NCBI GenBank assembly: GCA_040905505.1 | Contig: JBBDRL010000057.1 | Location: 1-39,245 of the forward strand | Length of the DNA: 39,245 bases | From: WHSP01 sp040905505 | GTDB taxonomy: Bacteria; Gemmatimonadota; Gemmatimonadetes; Longimicrobiales; Longimicrobiaceae | Direction: 5' to 3' | In this document: piece by piece, positions 34,111 to 39,245 of the stretch | Position numbering within the stretch: the stretch's first letter is position 1 | How the letters are laid out: the number at the start of each line of letters is the position of its first letter | The notes under the pieces: generated by a model | The model's database searches: none | Told to the model about the DNA's origin: nothing | Seen by the model: only the letters and a program-made list of their open reading frames with translations | Program-made: the position numbers and the translations under genes

Positions 34111-34220
34111 TTTCACCGCAGAGGGCGCAGATGACACGAAGAAAAGCAACTTAGGGATTGCCCGCCCCGACCATTTCCGTCCCGCATCGACTCTGTGTTC
34201 TCTGCGTGCTCTGTGGTTAA
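34111..34220. repeat. CGCAGAG 9-mer inverted element
   Basis: ACCGCAGAG, GGCGCAGAT, GACACGAAG at 34114-34140 are inverted against units of the form CTCTGTG/TTCTCTGCG/TGCTCTGTGG at 34190-34216. It fills the leuC-leuD gap. The period is 9, unlike the 7-mer elements nearby. Confidence 0.75.
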
Positions 34221-34228
34221 TAATGCAG

Positions 34229-35686
34229 TTAAACTGCCGACGGCGTTTCCGCCGCGGCGATATCCTTCACCAAATCCCTTGCGTCGGAGACGCTGCCGCT
34301 GACGGCACTGGCCACCGCGGTCAGCGGCGACGCGAGAAACGTCCTTCCGCCCTTCCCCTGCCGCCCCTCGAAGTTGCGGTTGCTGGTGCTGACCGCGTAC
34401 TCGCCCGGGGCGAGCTGGTCGCCGTTCATCGCGATACACATCGAGCAGCCCGCCTCGCGCCACTCGGCGCCGGCGGCCTCGAAGATCTCGCGTAGCCCCT
34501 CGGCCTCCGCCTGGCGCTTCACGAGCTGCGACCCCGGTACGACCATCATGCGGACGCCGGGAGCGACCTTACGCCCCTCGATGGCCTTGGCCGCAAGCCG
34601 CAGATCGGAGATGCGCGAGTTGGTGCAGCTGCCCACGAAGACGACGTCGACCTTCTTGCCGAGCAGCGGACCGCCCGGCTCGAGGCCCATGTATTCGAGC
34701 GCCTTCCGCAGGCCCGCCTTCTGGTTGTCGTCGGTGAGTTTCGCCGGGTCCGGAATGGTGCCGTCGATCGGCATCCCCATCCCGGGGTTGGTCCCGTACG
34801 TGATCATCGGGCGAAGCTCGTCGGCATTCAGGGTGACGACCGCGTCGTAGGTCGCGCCCTCGTCGGTCGTCAGCTCGCGCCACTCGGCGACCGCTGCGTC
34901 CCAGGCCGCCCCCTGAGGCGCCCCCGGCCGGCCGCTGATGTACTCGAACGTCGTCTCGTCCGGCGCGATCAGTCCGGCGCGCGCGCCACCCTCGATGGAC
35001 ATGTTGCAGATGGTCATCCGCTCTTCCATCGACAATGATCGGATGGCCGAGCCGGTGTACTCCACGACGTATCCTGTCCCCCCCGCGGTGCCGATCTTGG
35101 CGATGATCGCGAGAATGATGTCCTTGGCGGTCACCCCCGGCCGTAGCGTCCCGTCGACGCGGATCTCCATTGTCTTCGGCCGATTCTGAAGCAGGCACTG
35201 CGTCGCCAGGACATGGCCGACTTCCGAGGTGCCGATGCCGAAGGCGAGCGCCCCGAAGGCGCCGTGCGTCGAGGTGTGCGAGTCGCCGCAGACGATGGTC
35301 ATGCCCGGTTGCGTGAGCCCCTGCTCCGGGCCGATCACGTGGACGATGCCCTGCTTCTCGCTCCCCAGTTCGAAAAGAGGCACGCCGAACTCGGCGCAGT
35401 TCTGGACGAGCTGCTGGAGCTGCGCCGCCGCCTGCGGATCGGTCACCGGAATCCGTCCGTCCGCGCCACGAGGCGTCGTCGGCGTCGAGTGGTCCATCGT
35501 CGCGATGGTCTGGTCCGGGCGGCGAACGGCGAGGCCGCGCCTGCGCAGCTCGGTGAACGCCTGGGGCGACGTGACTTCGTGAACGAGGTGCAGGTCGATG
35601 TAGAGCACCGCCGGCGTCGCGGCGGTCTGGGGGCTGACCAGGTGCTTGTGCCAGATCTTCTGGAAGAGTGTGCGCGACGTCGACAT
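34229..35686 (-). CDS. leuC: 3-isopropylmalate dehydratase large subunit
   Basis: An aconitase-family 4Fe-4S protein. The 485 residues show RTLFQKIWHKHLV, VCGDSHTSTHGAFGALAFGIGTSE and the cluster cysteines in VGSCTNSRISDL and GCSMCIAMN, with SNRNFEGRQGKGGRTFLASP. The ATG at 35686 is one base after the cimA stop (TGAgATG), so translation is coupled. The rest of the pathway lies on the same strand. Confidence 0.97.
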   Translation of the reverse strand: MSTSRTLFQKIWHKHLVSPQTAATPAVLYIDLHLVHEVTSPQAFTELRRRGLAVRRPDQTIATMDHSTPTTPRGADGRIPVTDPQAAAQLQQLVQNCAEFGVPLFELGSEKQGIVHVIGPEQGLTQPGMTIVCGDSHTSTHGAFGALAFGIGTSEVGHVLATQCLLQNRPKTMEIRVDGTLRPGVTAKDIILAIIAKIGTAGGTGYVVEYTGSAIRSLSMEERMTICNMSIEGGARAGLIAPDETTFEYISGRPGAPQGAAWDAAVAEWRELTTDEGATYDAVVTLNADELRPMITYGTNPGMGMPIDGTIPDPAKLTDDNQKAGLRKALEYMGLEPGGPLLGKKVDVVFVGSCTNSRISDLRLAAKAIEGRKVAPGVRMMVVPGSQLVKRQAEAEGLREIFEAAGAEWREAGCSMCIAMNGDQLAPGEYAVSTSNRNFEGRQGKGGRTFLASPLTAVASAVSGSVSDARDLVKDIAAAETPSAV

Positions 35687-35687
35687 C

Positions 35688-37355
35688 TCAGGCCTCTATG
35701 GGGTTCAGGACGTTCTTCGAGTTCTCGGGTGCTTTCGCTCCTGCGCTCGTCCGCCGCGGACTGCCCGGCAGATCACGATCGCGGAGCAGGGGCAGCTCCA
35801 GGGAATCCCAGAGCGCCTGCCAGCTCGCCTCGATGATGTTCTCGGAGCAACCGACGGTGCTCCAGCGCTCGTCGCCGCGAGCGGTCTCGACGAGCACACG
35901 CGGTTTCGCGGCCGACCCCATGTGCGTGTCGATGATCCGCACCTTGTAGTCGACCAGATGCACCTCGGCAAGCTCGGGATAATACTCGAGCAGGGCCTTC
36001 CGTATGGCGCGGTCGAGCGCGTGGACGGGCCCGTCGGCGTCGGCGGCCGTATGCATCACCTGGCCGCCGACCCGAAGGCGAACCATCGCCTGTACGCGGG
36101 GCTGCCCGGCGCCCTGCTTGCTGACGAGTGTCGTGTAGTCGAGCAGCTCGAACGGCGCTTCGTAATCCGGCGACGACCTGCGCACGAGCATCTCGAAGGA
36201 GCCATCGGCGGCCTCGAACTGAAAGCCGTTGCTCTCCAGCTCCTTGATGTGCTGGAGAAGTGAGCGCTCGCGCCCTTCGAGGTCGAGGCCCAGGGCCTCG
36301 GCGCGCATCCGCACGTTCTTGCGGCCCGCGAGCTCACTGACGACGACCCGTGTCTCGTTTCCGACCAACGCGGGTTCCACGTGCTCGTAGCTGCTCCGGA
36401 ACTTGTGCACGGCGGCGACGTGAATCCCGCCCTTGTGAGCGAAGGCGCTGCGCCCCACATACGGCGCGTGCGCGTCCGGGTTCAGGTTGGCGACGTCGGC
36501 CACCAGGTGGGCGACCTCGGTCAGGCGCCGCAATTGCTCCTCGGCGACGCACTCGTACCCCAGCTTCAACTGGAGGTTGGCGATGAGGGGCACCAGGTCC
36601 ATGTTGCCGCACCGCTCGCCGTACCCGTTGATCGTTCCCTGGACGTGGCGGGCGCCGGCACGAACCGCGGCCATCGCATTGGCTACGGCAAGGGCCGCAT
36701 CGTTGTGCGTATGGATGCCCAGCTCGGTCTCGCAGCCGGCGGCGGCGAGCCGCTCGGCAACGACGCGGAGGGTGTCCGCAACGTCGTCCGGGAGCGAGCC
36801 GCCGTTGGTATCGCAGAGGACGACGCAGTCGGCGCCGGCCTCGGCCGCGGCGAGAAAGGTCGCCAGTGCATACTCCGCATCCAGCTCGAAGCCGTCGAAG
36901 AAGTGCTCGCCGTCGTAGATCACTTCCTTGCCGAGACCCTTCAGATAGGCGACGCTCTCGGCGATCATCTTCAGGTTCTCTTCGCGCGAAGTCTCGAGCA
37001 CCCGCTCGACATGCAGAGCCGAACTCTTTCCGACCAGAGTCACTACCGGGGTCCCGGCCGCGACGAGGGCCTGAATGTTCGGATCGTCCTCGCAGCGGTT
37101 CTTCGCGTGCCGGGTGCTGCCGAAGGCCGCAATCCGGGTATGGCGCAGCTTCAGCGTCTTCGCGCGGTCGAAGAATTCGGCGTCCTTCGGGTTCGAGCCG
37201 GGCCAACCGCCTTCCACGTAGTCGATCCCCAGGACGTCGAGCTCCCGCGCGATGCGGAGCTTGTCGTCCACCGAGAGCGACATCCCCTCGCGCTGCGTAC
37301 CGTCGCGCAGGGTGGTGTCGTAGAGACTGACGCGGCCGGCTTCGCCGTTTCTCAC
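35688..37355 (-). CDS. cimA: citramalate synthase
   Basis: It condenses pyruvate and acetyl-CoA to citramalate, giving 2-ketobutyrate for isoleucine without threonine dehydratase; no ilvA is in the window. The 555 residues start at a GTG at 37355 that overlaps the leuA stop (GTGA); a GTG three codons earlier is also open. The CimA-specific signatures are SLYDTTLRDGTQREGMSLS, VEGGWPGSNPKD, IHTHNDAALAVANAMA and INGYGERCGN. It has the C-terminal LeuA-type regulatory domain. The HMGL-like barrel distinguishes it from the adjacent leuA. Confidence 0.93.
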   Translation of the reverse strand: MRNGEAGRVSLYDTTLRDGTQREGMSLSVDDKLRIARELDVLGIDYVEGGWPGSNPKDAEFFDRAKTLKLRHTRIAAFGSTRHAKNRCEDDPNIQALVAAGTPVVTLVGKSSALHVERVLETSREENLKMIAESVAYLKGLGKEVIYDGEHFFDGFELDAEYALATFLAAAEAGADCVVLCDTNGGSLPDDVADTLRVVAERLAAAGCETELGIHTHNDAALAVANAMAAVRAGARHVQGTINGYGERCGNMDLVPLIANLQLKLGYECVAEEQLRRLTEVAHLVADVANLNPDAHAPYVGRSAFAHKGGIHVAAVHKFRSSYEHVEPALVGNETRVVVSELAGRKNVRMRAEALGLDLEGRERSLLQHIKELESNGFQFEAADGSFEMLVRRSSPDYEAPFELLDYTTLVSKQGAGQPRVQAMVRLRVGGQVMHTAADADGPVHALDRAIRKALLEYYPELAEVHLVDYKVRIIDTHMGSAAKPRVLVETARGDERWSTVGCSENIIEASWQALWDSLELPLLRDRDLPGSPRRTSAGAKAPENSKNVLNPIEA

Positions 37356-38908
37356 ACGCCCCACAGGTAGCTGGACTGCTCCATGGCCTTCGCCTCGAGC
37401 GTGTTCGCGTGCGCTGCCTTGTTGACCGCGTGCAGGTAGGCCCGGACCGCCCCGTCCACCACGTCCGGCGAAGCGCCGCGACCGGTGAAGGTCCTGCCCT
37501 GCACCTTGAGGCGCAGGTTGACCTCGCCGACGGCGTCGCGGCCCGGCGTGTTGGCGATGATGGCCAGATCCTCGAGCGTCGTCTCGAAGGGGATCAGCGC
37601 GTCCACCGCGGCGAAGGCGGCGGCGAGCGGTCCGTCACCCATGGCGACGGCGAGCTCTGATTCCACGCCATCGTCGCTCAGCTTGACCTGCGCTTGCGCC
37701 GTGCGGGTGCCGCAGACGACGTCCAGCTTCTCCAGCTTGAACCGCTGTGGGACGTCCTCCATCGTACCGTGATGGAGGATGGAGATCAGGTCCTCGTCGA
37801 GAATGGACTTCTTCTGATCGGCGAGCAGCTTGAAGAGCTTGTAGGCCTGGTTGAGATCGTCGACAGTCAGCTCGTAGCCGAGCGCGCGGTATCTGCGGTT
37901 GAGCGCGTTGCGGCCCGAATGCTTGCCGAGCACGAGCTGAGATTCCGGAACGCCGACCATCTCCGGCGTCATGATCTCGTACGTCGTCCGCTCCTTGAGG
38001 ACGCCGTCCTGGTGGATGCCGGCCTCGTGCGCGAAGGCGTTCTTCCCGACGATCGCCTTGTTCGGCTGCGGGTGGATCCCCGTGAGGTACGACAGGAGCT
38101 GACTGGAACGATGAAGTTCCCGCGTGTTGATCGCCGTCGTATGCGGGTACGCGTCGTTCCGGACGACCAGTGCCATCACGATCTCTTCAAGGGCCGTGTT
38201 GCCGGCCCGCTCGCCGATGCCGTTGATCGTACACTCCACCTGCCGGGCCCCCGCCGCGATCGCGGCCAGCGAGTTCGCGACGGCCAGACCCAGATCGTTG
38301 TGGCAGTGAACGCTCACGACGATGTCGTCGATCCCGCGGACGGTACTGAACAGCGTACTGATCGTCTCGTGGATCTGCGCCGGGTGCGCGTAGCCGACCG
38401 TATCGGGAATGTTGACGATCCTCGCCCCCGCTTCGATCACGCGTTCGACCACGCGGCAGAGGAAGGGGAGATCGGTCCGGAGCGCGTCTTCGGGACTGAA
38501 CTCGACCTCGTCGACCAGGGTCTTCGCATAGACGACCGCCTCGGCCGCCTGATCGAGGCACTGCTCCTGTGAGATTTTGAGCTTGTGCTCGAGATGGATG
38601 GCCGAGGTCGCCAGGAACGTATGGAGCCGCGCGCGATCCGCCTGCCCGAGAGCCTCGGCCGCGCGCTCGAGATCTGCCCTGGTGGCGCGCGCGAGCCCTG
38701 CGATCACCGGTCGCCGGACCTCACGCGCGATCGTCTGAACCGACTTGAAGTCGTCGATCGAGCTGATGGGGAACCCCGCCTCGATGACGTCGACCCCCAG
38801 CGCCTCGAGCTGATGAGCCATCCGCAGTTTCTCGGATGGTGTCATCGTGGCGCCTGGCGATTGTTCGCCGTCACGGAGGGTCGTATCGAAGATTTCGATT
38901 CGCGCCAT
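37352..38908 (-). CDS. leuA: 2-isopropylmalate synthase
   Basis: The first committed enzyme of leucine synthesis. The 518 residues start at the ATG at 38908, which has AAGGAG 6 bases upstream; an ATG two codons earlier sits on that site. The barrel has FDTTLRDGEQSPGATMT, VHCHNDLGLAVANSLAAI, INGIGERAGNTALEE and the metal and regulatory linker motif KHSGRNAL. The C-terminal allosteric domain (from about residue 390) is complete, so leucine feedback is expected. It is the first structural gene after the attenuator, and its start is 23 bases from the terminator T-run. Confidence 0.97.
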   Translation of the reverse strand: MARIEIFDTTLRDGEQSPGATMTPSEKLRMAHQLEALGVDVIEAGFPISSIDDFKSVQTIAREVRRPVIAGLARATRADLERAAEALGQADRARLHTFLATSAIHLEHKLKISQEQCLDQAAEAVVYAKTLVDEVEFSPEDALRTDLPFLCRVVERVIEAGARIVNIPDTVGYAHPAQIHETISTLFSTVRGIDDIVVSVHCHNDLGLAVANSLAAIAAGARQVECTINGIGERAGNTALEEIVMALVVRNDAYPHTTAINTRELHRSSQLLSYLTGIHPQPNKAIVGKNAFAHEAGIHQDGVLKERTTYEIMTPEMVGVPESQLVLGKHSGRNALNRRYRALGYELTVDDLNQAYKLFKLLADQKKSILDEDLISILHHGTMEDVPQRFKLEKLDVVCGTRTAQAQVKLSDDGVESELAVAMGDGPLAAAFAAVDALIPFETTLEDLAIIANTPGRDAVGEVNLRLKVQGRTFTGRGASPDVVDGAVRAYLHAVNKAAHANTLEAKAMEQSSYLWGV

Positions 38909-38930
38909 CTCCATCTCCTTGGGGGGAGAA

Positions 38931-38966
38931 TAAAAATCGGGCCCTCTCTCTTGGGGAGAAGGCCCG
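38931..38966 (-). terminator. attenuator terminator of the leuA operon
   Basis: CGGGCCTTCTC pairs with GAGAGGGCCCG (11 bp, one G-T pair) over a 7-base loop, followed on the coding strand by ATTTTTA. It stands between the leader peptide stop and leuA. Confidence 0.88.
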
Positions 38967-39026
38967 GGATGCTCTGCTTCGGAGTGCCTCAGCTACTCTG
39001 CACTAGCAGCGCGTACGCGCCTTCTC
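38956..39026 (-). promoter_or_regulatory. antiterminator pairing of the branched-chain attenuator
   Basis: GAGAAGGC in the leader (39026-39019) can pair with GCCTTCTC (38963-38956), the first arm of the terminator, over 8 perfect bases. The element begins 10 bases after the last Ile codon of the cluster, suiting a ribosome stalled on Leu or Ile codons. Confidence 0.7.
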
Positions 39027-39096
39027 TCATGGGGCCAATAATAATAAGCCCTACGAGTAGGAGACCGAGTACGAGCGTAATGGGGAGCGAGGTCAT
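38989..39096 (-). CDS. branched-chain leader peptide of the leuA-ilvD operon
   Basis: It has 35 residues starting MTSLPITLVLG, then LLLVGLIII, then GPMREGAYALLVQSS. In residues 4-20 there are seven Leu, four Ile and two Val, with consecutive CTC/CTA/CTC/GTA and ATT/ATT/ATT codons. Its stop is 22 bases before the terminator stem. These are the three amino acids made by the genes downstream, as in ilv and leu leaders of other bacteria. GTGGGA 2-7 bases before the ATG is a modest ribosome site. The short hydrophobic peptide could also look like a membrane helix, but the following terminator and antiterminator favour a regulatory role. Confidence 0.82.
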   Translation of the reverse strand: MTSLPITLVLGLLLVGLIIIGPMREGAYALLVQSS

Positions 39097-39201
39097 AATC
39101 CCACTTTCGGAACTAACGGCGCGGCTCGGGCAAGGCTGCTCGGGCCGGGGACGGGGTCCCCTCGCGTTCGTTCCCGAATCTGATTCAAAAGCTGAGGATG
39201 G

Positions 39202-39230
39202 ATGCTAATGGGAGGTCGGGGATGTGTCAA
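39202..39230 (-). promoter_or_regulatory. strong sigma-70-like promoter for the branched-chain operon
   Basis: TTGACA (39230-39225), a 17-base spacer, and TAGCAT (39207-39202). This gives a perfect -35 and 4 of 6 bases at -10. The predicted start near 39195 leaves about 100 bases before the leader peptide. Confidence 0.72.
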
Positions 39231-39245
39231 GGGGAGAGAGCTATC

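Noticed and set aside
38931..39230. T-box or other riboswitch upstream of leuA
   Set aside because: I see no T-box AGGGTGGNACCGCG-like sequence; the leader peptide with competing hairpins explains the region.

Overview
The window is a GC-rich bacterial chromosome segment with dense genes and short AT-rich islands between them. Three things suggest Gemmatimonadota or a nearby phylum: the DUF2911 lipoprotein, a TonB-plug protein without a barrel, and cyanophycin genes outside cyanobacteria. This is an inference; no rRNA or tRNA gene is present. No phage, transposase or CRISPR array was found.

Left part (about 0.2-18.2 kb). After a small lipoprotein comes a tightly overlapping cyanophycin operon on the + strand: cphA, a CphA-derived pseudoenzyme-like gene, and cphB. 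Then follow a short minus-strand pair (lipoprotein and disordered basic protein), a patatin-like lipase (minus), an MFS transporter, an apolipoprotein-like amphipathic-repeat protein, a small membrane protein (minus), a CHASE3-type histidine kinase overlapping a beta-lactamase-fold hydrolase, an S9-type hydrolase, a DUF2911 lipoprotein with a terminator, the ABC-F factor EttA, and the plug protein.

Right part (18.2-39.2 kb). Everything is on the minus strand and forms two attenuated biosynthetic operons. The upstream one starts with a strong promoter near 39.2 kb, a leader peptide rich in Leu/Ile/Val, and a terminator with an alternative antiterminator pairing. It continues through leuA, cimA, leuC, leuD, leuB, ilvB, ilvH, ilvC, ilvE and ilvD, a full branched-chain amino acid pathway. 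The next one starts with a leader peptide containing the run IFSYFRFYW and a perfect terminator hairpin with a 13-base antiterminator pairing. It continues through DAHP synthase, pheA, lipA and the pyruvate dehydrogenase genes pdhA, pdhB and pdhC. Neither leader was a predicted gene; both were found by reading the 5' regions.

Most larger gaps inside these two operons hold a different miniature repeat: inverted or tandem 7-mers (TTTTGAA, TACCAGT, TTAACAG, CCGTTAT, TGACCCC, ACAGTCT), a 9-mer element, a 19-bp tandem array, and a REPIN-like pair with perfect 30-bp arms. One 7-mer element supplies the last codons and the stop of ilvD. The most novel items are the two attenuators, the CphA-like partner gene, and the heptamer-element system.
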